The notes under the pieces: generated by a model
Seen by the model: the letters and a program-made list of their open reading frames with translations, nothing else
What the model was told of the DNA's origin: nothing
The model's database searches: none
In this document: positions 51,405-60,628 of the stretch, piece after piece
Position numbering within the stretch: the stretch's first letter is position 1
Layout: the number at the start of each line of letters is the position of its first letter
Made by a program: the position numbers and the translations under genes
NCBI RefSeq assembly: GCF_002441715.1
Contig: NZ_JXJX01000009.1
Location: 1 to 64,000 of the forward strand
Direction: 5' to 3'
Length of the DNA: 64,000 bases
From: Pseudolactococcus plantarum
GTDB taxonomy: Bacteria > Bacillota > Bacilli > Lactobacillales > Streptococcaceae

Positions 51405-51769
51405 CGTCACTTTCTTCTTTCAATTAAAGCTAATATCCTTTTAATACTAGCTACATTATAACACGTCAAGACGCAGTCACAAATCAAAAGTTACTGAGTA
51501 AATACTAACTAATTTCCATTATTCTAACTCCTCCAAACAACTACTGACTTACGTCTCTTGTCTCAGACGACTTAAGCCCCTAGTACTTAATTGCCAAAAA
51601 ATAAGCTAGTGGCAAACCTTAGGCTGCTTTGACACCACTAACTTATCATATTATTTTACACTATTTTAATAAGTGGTTGACTAAAAAAGCTGTATCATTG
51701 TTTAGTAATACCACGCCATAGTCATGAGACGTTTCTGTAATAATCTATTTTACGAGTTTGTAAGTTGAT
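51405..51769. other. intergenic gap before the export cluster
   Basis: About 365 bp. It holds the fbp upstream region and a terminator-like hairpin (51601-51646). No gene seen. Confidence 0.6.
51596..51646 (-). terminator. terminator of the GG-peptide operon
   Basis: ATAAG-c-TAGTGG (51601-51612) and CCACTA-a-CTTAT (51635-51646) form a stem with a T-run on the minus side. It lies beyond the last gene of the cluster (stop 51770). Confidence 0.65.
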
Positions 51770-52810
51770 TTAATCCTTATCGTTTTTACTGACCGATGAT
51801 AATCGACTACATTTAAACTTTAAATAGCTTATTTTAGACCATAACAAGACTACTATGCTACACACTAATAAGATAAGTATTTTCCCAATCTGATAAAGAT
51901 AAATGACATCCAAATAACCTTTTGGTGATTTGAAAAATTTGTCTAGTAAGTCTCGCTGACTAGTAAACAGTTTTGAAAAAAAAGAGAAATCTGACCAAGC
52001 TGTATTGGGAATAAAATCACTAGGTATTGAAATTATATGACACATTAAAATGCCCCAAGCCAAGCTAAATATTAGACAAAATAACTTCTTATCACTAATT
52101 ACACAGCTGAAACTTAATAAATACATGTCAATAAGTTTGCATAAAATAAAACATTGATAGCCTAATAGTACCCATAACATCGTTTGAAATATAAGACCCA
52201 AGACTTTAAAAGGTAAGAGGTTTCCTGATAGGCCGTAAGTGACTTTCAGTTGGTTAGACAAAACCGCTTCAGAACGATTTTGATCGGCTGGTTTAATGAC
52301 TAATGTATCTGGCGTAAGTGATAATTGACTTGAAAAATTTAAAACGACCACATTGTTTTGGACTTTAGCAGGTAAGATATCACTGATGACATAAGTCTGT
52401 CCTTTTATACTAACAACTTTATTTTTGATATCTAAACTGCCAAATAATTTTCTTGCAACAGATCGCGAAACCAAACACCTAGTTGACTCTCCTAATTCTA
52501 AATTTATCAGATTCTGACCAAACAGTGTTTTATCTCCAGATAAAGCAATCAAGTTTGACTTAACATCTTGGTATAAATTTTGGTTGCTTATCGTTTCCTC
52601 TTGATTTGAAATAAACAATAACTTAAGTGGGACATGCGTTTTTTCATTAGATAAGAGTATTTTATCCATATCAGATTTACTGATTACTTGTTTAGTTAAT
52701 CCCAAATAACTATTATCAACATAACTACTTAGTCCATTGAAAATATACAAGGCACAACCAGTTAGCAATACGCTCACCATCAAAAAAATAATTGGTTGCT
52801 TATGTTTCAT
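51770..52810 (-). CDS. MacB-like membrane protein without ATPase domain
   Basis: A 346-residue protein (ATG 52810, inside the end of the HlyD-like gene). An N-terminal helix (about 7-24) precedes an external domain with the MacB periplasmic pattern (CLVSRSVARKLFGSLDIKNKVVSIKG) and about three C-terminal helices. It looks like a MacB/FtsX-type permease without the ABC ATPase; function in the cluster is unknown. Confidence 0.6.
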   Translation of the reverse strand: MKHKQPIIFLMVSVLLTGCALYIFNGLSSYVDNSYLGLTKQVISKSDMDKILLSNEKTHVPLKLLFISNQEETISNQNLYQDVKSNLIALSGDKTLFGQNLINLELGESTRCLVSRSVARKLFGSLDIKNKVVSIKGQTYVISDILPAKVQNNVVVLNFSSQLSLTPDTLVIKPADQNRSEAVLSNQLKVTYGLSGNLLPFKVLGLIFQTMLWVLLGYQCFILCKLIDMYLLSFSCVISDKKLFCLIFSLAWGILMCHIISIPSDFIPNTAWSDFSFFSKLFTSQRDLLDKFFKSPKGYLDVIYLYQIGKILILLVCSIVVLLWSKISYLKFKCSRLSSVSKNDKD

Positions 52811-54011
52811 TCGTGCTAATAATCCTAACTTTTGTGTTTTCTTCAACTGATTGGTCGATTTCTAGTAGAATATCACGGCCATCTAATAATTTATTTGCTT
52901 TTATTGCTGAAAACTTAGGCGTTTTATCAACCAAAGAAACATCGATTTTTTCAGCGATAATTTCTTCACCCAACATCGTTTCTATTGTTTTTGCTACCAA
53001 AACATAATACCCTTGACTCGATTCATGCACCGCACGAGTTGGTAAACAGTATGGATAATTAACAGATTTTTTTGTAACAATAGCTTTGGCACTACTCCCG
53101 TAGTTAAAATCAGCTTGCCCAAGATTTAGTTTCGACTTGAACATTTCTGGATTTTCTGTATCGATACTAGCTTCTATAACTGACGCCTTATCATACTCAT
53201 TTTCTACATCTTGAGCAGAGATACCTATGACTGTTACTAGTTGACCCATTTTCAAATACTCCTGGGCAGTTTTTTGTGTTCGCAGCACTAGTATGTTATC
53301 TGATTTTTTGCTAGCAATCATTAAGGCAGCTTCCTCTGTTGTTATTTTTCCTTCAGTGATGAAAATTCCCGTGACATACCCTTCTGTTGTTGCGTTAACA
53401 ATACCATCTACTGACTTAACTTGCACTAACTTATCTTTATCTGCTACTAATGTTGCTCTATCAATCAGTGCAGTTTTCCCATCTACTGCTGCTATAGGTG
53501 TTTCACTTTTAGCTAATTGCCAAGCGTTATATGCTTCTTGTTTTGTAACTTGATCTACATCTGTCTCTTTAATCCCTTGGTAATTATCTAATGCTTGTTT
53601 AATTCTTAAGGCTTGCGTATTTTTTTGTGATATTTCTTGATTTTCCGAAGTTTGAATCATTAAGTCCAATTTTTGAATCTCAGACTCTAATTGAGTTATT
53701 GCTTTATCTATGCTACTCATCTCAAGTTTGAATAAAGGTGTTTCAGCTCTGACTTCTTGATTAGCATGCACGTAAATTTTCTCGATTTTTTGCCCATCTA
53801 ATGTAAAAATAGGGATACTATCGGCTTTGGCCACTTGTCCTTCAAATATCATCTCATCTACCAACGTCTCTCTTTTTAACCTGACAATAGATACCTTAGG
53901 GACAGTCATATGACTCGTTACTTGCGATACAAAAGTCAAAATAAAGATAAGGATGATAAATATAGTCAAAAACCTGATAGATTTTTTTTGTAGATATTTA
54001 CTTATCCGCAA
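52800..54011 (-). CDS. HlyD/MacA-like membrane fusion adaptor
   Basis: A 403-residue protein: N-terminal helix (about 13-31), lipoyl-like/barrel segments (IFEGQVAKADSIPIFTLDGQKIEKIYVHANQEV) and a coiled helical arm (about 105-170). Translation starts at TTG 54011 after an AGGAGG site. Overlaps the permease upstream and the MacB-like gene downstream, consistent with an adaptor for peptide export. Confidence 0.75.
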   Translation of the reverse strand: MRISKYLQKKSIRFLTIFIILIFILTFVSQVTSHMTVPKVSIVRLKRETLVDEMIFEGQVAKADSIPIFTLDGQKIEKIYVHANQEVRAETPLFKLEMSSIDKAITQLESEIQKLDLMIQTSENQEISQKNTQALRIKQALDNYQGIKETDVDQVTKQEAYNAWQLAKSETPIAAVDGKTALIDRATLVADKDKLVQVKSVDGIVNATTEGYVTGIFITEGKITTEEAALMIASKKSDNILVLRTQKTAQEYLKMGQLVTVIGISAQDVENEYDKASVIEASIDTENPEMFKSKLNLGQADFNYGSSAKAIVTKKSVNYPYCLPTRAVHESSQGYYVLVAKTIETMLGEEIIAEKIDVSLVDKTPKFSAIKANKLLDGRDILLEIDQSVEENTKVRIISTNET

Positions 54012-54822
54012 TCGTTAATCCTCCTATTAAAAATTCTCTGCAACTGTATAATATAGCAATCGGTACTACCATCGCAACAACCACTGAAACAAAAATCAAG
54101 GTCATATTATCCACTTTTAACATCATAATGTACATGGGTAAATTCCATAATGATTTATTTTTAATATAGGTCATAGTGGATTCAAAACTTCCCCAGTAGT
54201 CAATAAAATTTAAAACAATCGCAATCATAATACCCTTTGTTGCAAAAGGTAGGCCAATTTTTGTAAACAACTGCCACTCATTGGCACCTTCTAGCACAGC
54301 ATATTCGATGACTGATTTAGGAATATCTCGAAAATAAGGCGTGATGATAAAGACAGCCAAGGTATAGAAAATTCCAGGCAAAATAACCGCACCTAATGTG
54401 TCTAATAGCTGCATTTGCTTGAGTATCATATATTGAGGGACCATCAATACAACAAAAGGTAAGACCATTAAGAGAATATAAAGATTAAATATAATATTTT
54501 TACCTTTAAATGTCACACGATAAAACCACCAAGCAGCTGGTAAATTGACAAGTAACTGTCCTACTGTAATTAAAATCGTTGACTTAAAACTATTCCAAAA
54601 TGCAACGAAAAAAGAAGGTGTATCCAATAATAAGGCAACATACGCACTAAGTGTTAAATACTTAGGAAATATAAACAACTGATAATCATGAGATTTTGAC
54701 CCATCATTTAAAGCACTAAGATACGTCTTCACTTCAAAATTACCGATAAAACTCCCAATCAAGATAAAACATATCGGATATAAGCTGATAAATAAGATGA
54801 ATAACACAACCACTTTTTTCAT
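53998..54822 (-). CDS. sugar-type ABC permease (MalG-like)
   Basis: A 274-residue permease with about six helices and an EAA loop (EYAVLEGANEWQLFTKIGLPFATKGI). It pairs with the upstream MalF-like permease. No ATP-binding subunit is encoded in the cluster. It overlaps both neighbours. Confidence 0.8.
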   Translation of the reverse strand: MKKVVVLFILFISLYPICFILIGSFIGNFEVKTYLSALNDGSKSHDYQLFIFPKYLTLSAYVALLLDTPSFFVAFWNSFKSTILITVGQLLVNLPAAWWFYRVTFKGKNIIFNLYILLMVLPFVVLMVPQYMILKQMQLLDTLGAVILPGIFYTLAVFIITPYFRDIPKSVIEYAVLEGANEWQLFTKIGLPFATKGIMIAIVLNFIDYWGSFESTMTYIKNKSLWNLPMYIMMLKVDNMTLIFVSVVVAMVVPIAILYSCREFLIGGLTIADK

Positions 54823-55661
54823 ACTAATCCCTCACGATTAAATAAATAGTTGATAGGATAGATGATGATGATAATTGAGATGACATACAATAGACTACCT
54901 ACTGATAACTTATCAATGCCAAAATCACGAAACCAATTATTAAAGACATGTTGTAGCATATAAACACTTCTATTAGGATAGTCTCCAAAAATCGCATAAA
55001 TATCTCGATAAATTTTAAAGCTATTCAGTAAAGAAAACAGTACCACTACAAAACATGTCTTTCTTAAATTTGGCAAGATGATACTGCTAAAAATCAATTT
55101 ATCATCAGCTCCATCTACCTGTGCAGCTTCGATATAAACATAAGGTATATTTTGAATACCAGCTAAAAACAGAATAGTCATATATCCTAAATTCTTCCAA
55201 ATAAAAATAAACACTAAAACAACTAGCGAAGCTGACGAATTTAACCAGTCAATGCTAAGGCTTGTGATCATATTTAGCATGCCATATTTTGAAAATAAAA
55301 TTTGCCAAAAAAATCCTAAAGATACTGCTGGAATCACTAAAGGAATCATGTAAATAACTTTTAGATGACCCCACTTATCATGAAACTGATTTAGCAATCT
55401 GGCAAACATCAAAGCACTGATGATTAATAGCGGTATAGCTAGCACCATAAATAGGGCGGTATTTTTTATTGCTAATTGAAAGGATTTATTTTTAACTACC
55501 ATCACTAGATTATCAAATCCGATAAATTTTTTAGTCGCAAATCTCGTAAAAACCTGATAGATAATCTGGATAAATGGTATGACATAAAAAGTCAATAAGC
55601 CAATTAAACTAGGAACAATAAAATAATGAATTCTCCTATTGATCTGCATATAGTTTGCCAT
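54819..55661 (-). CDS. sugar-type ABC permease (MalF-like)
   Basis: A 280-residue permease with about six helices and the EAA loop (YIEAAQVDGADDKLIFSSIILPNLRK). Start overlaps the exporter's end by 26 bp. Sugar-type permeases inside a peptide export operon are unusual. Confidence 0.8.
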   Translation of the reverse strand: MANYMQINRRIHYFIVPSLIGLLTFYVIPFIQIIYQVFTRFATKKFIGFDNLVMVVKNKSFQLAIKNTALFMVLAIPLLIISALMFARLLNQFHDKWGHLKVIYMIPLVIPAVSLGFFWQILFSKYGMLNMITSLSIDWLNSSASLVVLVFIFIWKNLGYMTILFLAGIQNIPYVYIEAAQVDGADDKLIFSSIILPNLRKTCFVVVLFSLLNSFKIYRDIYAIFGDYPNRSVYMLQHVFNNWFRDFGIDKLSVGSLLYVISIIIIIYPINYLFNREGLV

Positions 55662-57780
55662 TTTCTAGTCTCAAAATCATGTCTCCTGATTCAATCATAT
55701 TTTCGTGATGACTGATTTTAATCAACATAATATGAGCAAACTGTCGACGCACGTAGGTTAAAATACGAGTTAACATCTCCTGATCGATTTGATTTAAAGA
55801 TTCATCTAGTATGAGTACTTTAGGATCTTTCAATACCGCTCTTGCAAGTGCAACTCTTTGCCTTTGTCCGCCTGACAAATTACTACCATTTTCATCAATC
55901 ACAAAATCAAGACCTGATATATCTGATTTTGTGATATCATAAAGTTCAAACCCCAAATATACACTTTCTAGCAACTGATGGCTTGCTTCAAAAAATAATA
56001 AATTAACTCTCAAACTTCCTTTAAATAAAAACGTACTCTGTGATAAATAGATGATATTTTTTCTAAGATAATCAAGCGTTATCGTATTGATATCACACGC
56101 ATCAATCTGAATCTGTCCTTTAATTGCCTGATAAAAAGCAGGTAATAGTTTAACGATACTTGATTTACCACCTCCACTTTCACCGACTATAGTCACATTC
56201 GAAACGCCTGATAAGCTAAAACTAATATCAGAAAAAACATCCTGTCGGCCACCATAAGCAAACGACACCTGATGATAAGAAATTTTTTGAAAATCAAGAT
56301 TTTGGTTGACTGACCTGCTCTCCAGAGAACTTTCTTTACTTGCCTCAATTACATCATTGATTCTATCCATCGTCACGACTGATTTTTGAATCTGAGGAAA
56401 TATGTTAATCAGATCCTTAACGGGGCTCAAGAGAAAATAAACTAAAGTTTCAAACGAAATCAATTCTCCCAGTGTTATCTGACCCACTAAAACCATCTTA
56501 CTACCTTGCCACAGTACCAATAAGACACCGATGCTTTCAACCATCGCCACTTTTGTTTCTAGTAGGGTAGTGATAATCCCTAGGTTGAGATTATGCTTTA
56601 AAAATTGATTGATTCGACGAGTAAATTTTGTGATAAAATACGGTTCAACAGCTAAACTTTTTACAGTTTCAATGCCATCTGCCGACTCTTTGAGCAAAGA
56701 GACAACTGCAGACTGAGTTTCCTTAACAAGTCGTTGTTTTTGACTCATCTGTTTTTTATATATCAAGACGAGCAAAATATATGCGCCAACAATGACTAAT
56801 ACAAGTTGAAAAAGTCTCTGATTCAAACTTATTAAAACAACACAGCCAATCATTGTCGTCATCATATTCATCATGATGGAAATCCCTGCACTTGAAATCA
56901 AAAATCGTATATCTGTGATATCTTGAAAGCGATTAATAATATCTCCTGTTTCTTTTGTATTAAAAAAGGATAAGGGTAACTTTAAGACGTGTTCAAAATA
57001 AGTCAGCATCAGTTTCTTATCTATCCGCTTAGCAAAATAAACCAGTAAGAAATTTCTGAAAAAACTAAAGCATGCTTGCAGTAAGACGATCGATATAAAT
57101 AAGAAGAATAAGGCATCAAGCCCTGTGATAAATTGGTCTATCAGGTTATTTATCTGATCAAGCAATGTTATATTTGGCTTTATCTGATCAACTTTAATAA
57201 TCTGCTGATCAATAATTTTTTGATAAATAGAGGTAGAAAATAAAGAAATGATCGCAATCCCTATAGAAGTTAAACTAATCAAAATAAGTAATAATTTTTG
57301 ATCAGCTAACATAGCAAAATATTTTTTATACTTGCCTTTAGCTAGGTTTTGAGCTTTAAATGACTCGCTAGGATAGATAGTTAAAATATAACTACTCCAT
57401 TTTTTTTGGAAATCAGCATAAGACCACTTTTCATGGCCTACAGCTGGATCAAAAAGATAAATATACTGCTCTGATATCTTTTTGATCACGACATAATGTG
57501 CTAATTCATCTCTTTTAATCACGTGAGCGATGAGAGGTAACCGAATCGTTTCATTAGCCATTCCTTTTTTAAGCTCATAAAATGTCCCCTTTAAGGCTTC
57601 AGCTTTAAAACCATAATAGCGAGCAGTTTCCTGTAGGCTTGCTAGATTGGTGCCACTAGCATCTAATTTTGCTACTTCTGATAGCCTAGCATCAGATACG
57701 ATTAACTTATAGTGCCTAAAGACTGTCGAAAGTACTGCTATGCCACAATCTTCTTCTCTATGTTGTTTTACACCACGCAT
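55636..57780 (-). CDS. C39-peptidase ABC exporter (PCAT)
   Basis: A 714-residue bacteriocin-type exporter. Residues 1-about 130 are a C39 peptidase (catalytic Cys in EEDCGIAVL, His in HYVVIKK); then about six membrane helices (about 150-420) and an NBD with Walker A GESGGGKSS, LSGGQRQRVALARA and VLILDESLNQID. It should cleave a double-glycine leader and export the peptide. Upstream gene: the large lipoprotein. Confidence 0.92.
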   Translation of the reverse strand: MRGVKQHREEDCGIAVLSTVFRHYKLIVSDARLSEVAKLDASGTNLASLQETARYYGFKAEALKGTFYELKKGMANETIRLPLIAHVIKRDELAHYVVIKKISEQYIYLFDPAVGHEKWSYADFQKKWSSYILTIYPSESFKAQNLAKGKYKKYFAMLADQKLLLILISLTSIGIAIISLFSTSIYQKIIDQQIIKVDQIKPNITLLDQINNLIDQFITGLDALFFLFISIVLLQACFSFFRNFLLVYFAKRIDKKLMLTYFEHVLKLPLSFFNTKETGDIINRFQDITDIRFLISSAGISIMMNMMTTMIGCVVLISLNQRLFQLVLVIVGAYILLVLIYKKQMSQKQRLVKETQSAVVSLLKESADGIETVKSLAVEPYFITKFTRRINQFLKHNLNLGIITTLLETKVAMVESIGVLLVLWQGSKMVLVGQITLGELISFETLVYFLLSPVKDLINIFPQIQKSVVTMDRINDVIEASKESSLESRSVNQNLDFQKISYHQVSFAYGGRQDVFSDISFSLSGVSNVTIVGESGGGKSSIVKLLPAFYQAIKGQIQIDACDINTITLDYLRKNIIYLSQSTFLFKGSLRVNLLFFEASHQLLESVYLGFELYDITKSDISGLDFVIDENGSNLSGGQRQRVALARAVLKDPKVLILDESLNQIDQEMLTRILTYVRRQFAHIMLIKISHHENMIESGDMILRLENGKLYADQ

Positions 57781-57822
57781 CGTTTTCTCTTTCCGTTCAT
57801 ATCGACCTATTCGCTGTCTTTT

Positions 57823-60072
57823 TTATTCTTTCAAATACAAGTCTATTTTTGAAAAAGCATTATCTGTTGCATGATCTACACTGATTTGATCAGTTAATAT
57901 GTTGTCTATATCTTCATATAAAAAGTCTACGATGAGTTTGTTAAAGAAAAGTGGCGTATTTAAAGCTTTTATTTTTTTATCCCATTTTTTATAGAAAGCA
58001 TCACTATAGCCGATATTATCAACCTTAACATTCTTTTTAATCGGATCCTCTCGTCCCAGCTTCATCCTACCCCAATATTTTAAATCAGATTTAGTCATGG
58101 ATTTATTTAAAGGAATACCAAACAAACTGTATGTATTTGCTTTCTGACCTTTTTTAGTTAGTGAGAAACTTATAAAGTCCTTAGCTATTTTCTGATTTTT
58201 ACTTGTTGATAAAACACTTAGTGTATTGAGAGGGACATAATACTTAGCTTTTCCTTTATTTATGGTGGACAAGTCCACACCTAACAGCTTACCAATCGAC
58301 TCATTTTGTAAAATACCCTTTGGGTTGGATTGAAAGTCAACTGCAAGTTGACTTTCTTTGGCTATCAGTTCATCACCTAACCCCAAACCAAAAGCACCAG
58401 CTCTAAGTTCTATTAGCTTTTCTAACTTATCTTTTTTTCTTCTAGCTTCATCACTAGTAGTATCTACTAGATTATAAAGCGTCTTTAATGTCGTATAGTA
58501 AGACTTGATGTTTTCTCTAGTAAGTTGCTTATCTTGTGATAAAAATATCTGATATAGGATTGTTGAGAATTGTTCAAAACCACTCAAGTCTGCATAAACA
58601 GGTAGAGAGTCAGTTTTAGCAAGTTTCTCCACATATGCTGTTACATCTGACAAACTGCCTAATGCTTGATTAAAGCCACTATCTGGCATTACAGTTGGGA
58701 GTGACACTTGATTTGGTATCCCATAATATTTTTTGCCATCTTGATAAGCACCTAATACAGTTGTCCAAATCTTATCTTTATCCTGTTGCTTGATAATATC
58801 TGCTAAGTCAACAAGTAAGTCCTGTTTTTTATAAGCCTCGACATTTAGATGATCTAGCATTAGCACATCAGGTCCATCACCGTTTGCAATCTTAGTATTG
58901 AGCAATTTTATCAACTCACTAGTCGGAATTTGATCTTTACTTGTACCAGCACTGGTTGGTTCATCGATGCCAAATTCATGCACCACATCTAACTCTGGAT
59001 GTGCTTTCTGATAGACTAGGACTAACTGCTTAATATAGTCATCGTTATAAAGAGAATATACCTTAAATACCTTACCTTTGTCCTTTGTTTTTTTCTTATT
59101 TGGTACAAGTTTTACTAGTTTTGAACCAGATTCAGACGCTGTAAAAACAAGAAATTGTTTTTTAGGTGCTGTTAAAATAGCGGTAACTACTAGACCTGTA
59201 TCAGTTAAGCTTGTTTGCTTTGAAGAAAATAAAAAAGATTCCTTACCTTCTTGATTAATTTCTTGCATACCCATATCAGTTAGTACAAAGTAATTTGTAT
59301 TATCATCCAAAATTAGAGAAGATTTACCTTTTGCCTGTGCCATAACTGCTTCTACTTTTTTTAGTGAAGGCGTCAATGTTTCTTCTTCAAAGTCTTTAGC
59401 TGAAACGACCTCTAGTGTTTGACTACTTTGATAATAGAGTTTATCTTGTGTAATAGTCGTCGAGATAAACGGTGCTGTTGTCTTTTCTTTTTCTACTTGA
59501 GCTGTTTGTAGATTAAGACTTACTGTCTTTCCAGCTTTAGTATCTAAAGCTATCAACTGATTGTTTATCAAACCACCAATGGTTAACTGTTCTGCATCTA
59601 ACCGATCTGTAATGGTCTGATTTAATGGTGTCACTTGGTTTTTATCATCCATGATAAAGATTTCTTGACTATAGCCATTTTCTGAGTTTTCCTTTGGTTT
59701 CAAAAAGGCTATCACAGCACGGTTATCCTGCGTTAAGACTATCTCTGTCGTACCCATTTCTGATGTGTGAAAACTACGATCAGTAAAAGCTTGTGATAAG
59801 TCAGCTACTTCTTGCCAACTTTGTCCTGATGCCTTACTCTCAAAAATCTTAGGATGGCTAGCATTTTTATCAACTGCAAAAATGCGAATCTTACCATTTT
59901 TAGTTTTCGCGGTCGCTAAGACATGCTTTGCAGATTCAGGTAATGACAAACTCACTTCTTTATAGCTATTCGTATTTGTTTTTTTAATTTGAGGAGGCTG
60001 AGTAGTGCCTCTGGAACAAGCACCTAGTATAACCATACAAACACACAAGCTTACTATTCGACATAGTTTCAT
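57823..60072 (-). CDS. large solute-binding lipoprotein with N-terminal extension
   Basis: A 749-residue lipoprotein (lipobox LGAC, Cys19). Residues 40-about 330 are a repeated beta-rich, propeller-like region (recurring blocks such as TTEIVLTQDNRAVIAFLK and KSSLILDDNTNYFVLTD). About 335-749 is a sugar-type solute-binding domain (KVFKVYSLYNDDYIKQLVLVYQKAHPEL..., DVLMLDHLNVEAYKKQDLLVDL). Typical SBPs have 400-450 residues. GAGAGTAG ribosome site. First gene after the GG peptide. Confidence 0.75.
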   Translation of the reverse strand: MKLCRIVSLCVCMVILGACSRGTTQPPQIKKTNTNSYKEVSLSLPESAKHVLATAKTKNGKIRIFAVDKNASHPKIFESKASGQSWQEVADLSQAFTDRSFHTSEMGTTEIVLTQDNRAVIAFLKPKENSENGYSQEIFIMDDKNQVTPLNQTITDRLDAEQLTIGGLINNQLIALDTKAGKTVSLNLQTAQVEKEKTTAPFISTTITQDKLYYQSSQTLEVVSAKDFEEETLTPSLKKVEAVMAQAKGKSSLILDDNTNYFVLTDMGMQEINQEGKESFLFSSKQTSLTDTGLVVTAILTAPKKQFLVFTASESGSKLVKLVPNKKKTKDKGKVFKVYSLYNDDYIKQLVLVYQKAHPELDVVHEFGIDEPTSAGTSKDQIPTSELIKLLNTKIANGDGPDVLMLDHLNVEAYKKQDLLVDLADIIKQQDKDKIWTTVLGAYQDGKKYYGIPNQVSLPTVMPDSGFNQALGSLSDVTAYVEKLAKTDSLPVYADLSGFEQFSTILYQIFLSQDKQLTRENIKSYYTTLKTLYNLVDTTSDEARRKKDKLEKLIELRAGAFGLGLGDELIAKESQLAVDFQSNPKGILQNESIGKLLGVDLSTINKGKAKYYVPLNTLSVLSTSKNQKIAKDFISFSLTKKGQKANTYSLFGIPLNKSMTKSDLKYWGRMKLGREDPIKKNVKVDNIGYSDAFYKKWDKKIKALNTPLFFNKLIVDFLYEDIDNILTDQISVDHATDNAFSKIDLYLKE

Positions 60073-60142
60073 CTATCTACTCTCCTATTGATTACCAACC
60101 TATTTTTTTAACGCTATCGAGGAATTATTTTTAATTACTAGG

Positions 60143-60175
60143 ATGTAAGTTTCCATTTAACTTGAAAACTTACAT
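60143..60175 (-). promoter_or_regulatory. stem-loop between GG-peptide gene and lipoprotein gene
   Basis: A 13-bp stem with one G-T pair: ATGTAAGTTTCCA (60143-60155) and TGAAAACTTACAT (60163-60175). No T-run, so probably processing or partial termination. Confidence 0.5.
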
Positions 60176-60222
60176 AAACTAATCAAAAATATTACTATCT
60201 GCAGTTTTGACTAGATTTAAAA

Positions 60223-60393
60223 TTAACTATATGCATAAGGGTGATGGCCTTTATATTTATTACGATGCGCTACGGCCGTGTCACTAGCTGTAGATAAGAA
60301 AGTATGTTTATAACTTAAATAATCACATTCTGGACAATACCAACGAGCACCACCATTAACGGTCTGCGCTTCAGTCACATTCACTTTATTCAT
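60223..60393 (-). CDS. double-glycine peptide precursor with CxxC/His core
   Basis: A 56-residue frame not listed by size-limited ORF calling but with an AAAGGAG site before ATG 60393. Residues 1-15 form a short leader ending in Gly14-Gly15 (TVNGG). The predicted 41-residue core starts ARWYCPEC and contains Cys20, Cys23, His30, His43, His50 and His51, ending in YAYS. The CxxC with downstream His could bind zinc or form a disulfide. It is the obvious substrate for the C39 exporter. Confidence 0.8.
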   Translation of the reverse strand: MNKVNVTEAQTVNGGARWYCPECDYLSYKHTFLSTASDTAVAHRNKYKGHHPYAYS

Positions 60394-60409
60394 GAGAGGC
60401 TCCTTTCTA

Positions 60410-60436
60410 CTATTAGCACTACGTTTGAGCTAATAG
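60410..60436 (-). promoter_or_regulatory. inverted repeat before the GG-peptide ribosome site
   Basis: CTATTAGC (60410-60417) and GCTAATAG (60429-60436) with 11-nt spacer, directly upstream of the ribosome site. It could be an operator or a translation-control hairpin. Confidence 0.4.
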
Positions 60437-60628
60437 ACTGATAACATACGTTCCGATTTCAATAGTCTAATCGTCATGAGACCTTTAAAACCTTTCAATA
60501 TGTATTAAATAGTTCAAACTAATTTAATAACTTCATTTTATCATATCAAATTTGGTAATTTTAGAAATGTGCGAATCTGCTATACTTAGTAACTAGAAAT
60601 TTAAAACATATTCATCTTAGTCTATCAG

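Noticed and set aside
60430-60477. 15-residue minus-strand frame upstream of the GG peptide, considered as a pheromone
   Set aside because: Not hydrophobic, weak ribosome site, and it overlaps the inverted repeat; probably a chance frame.
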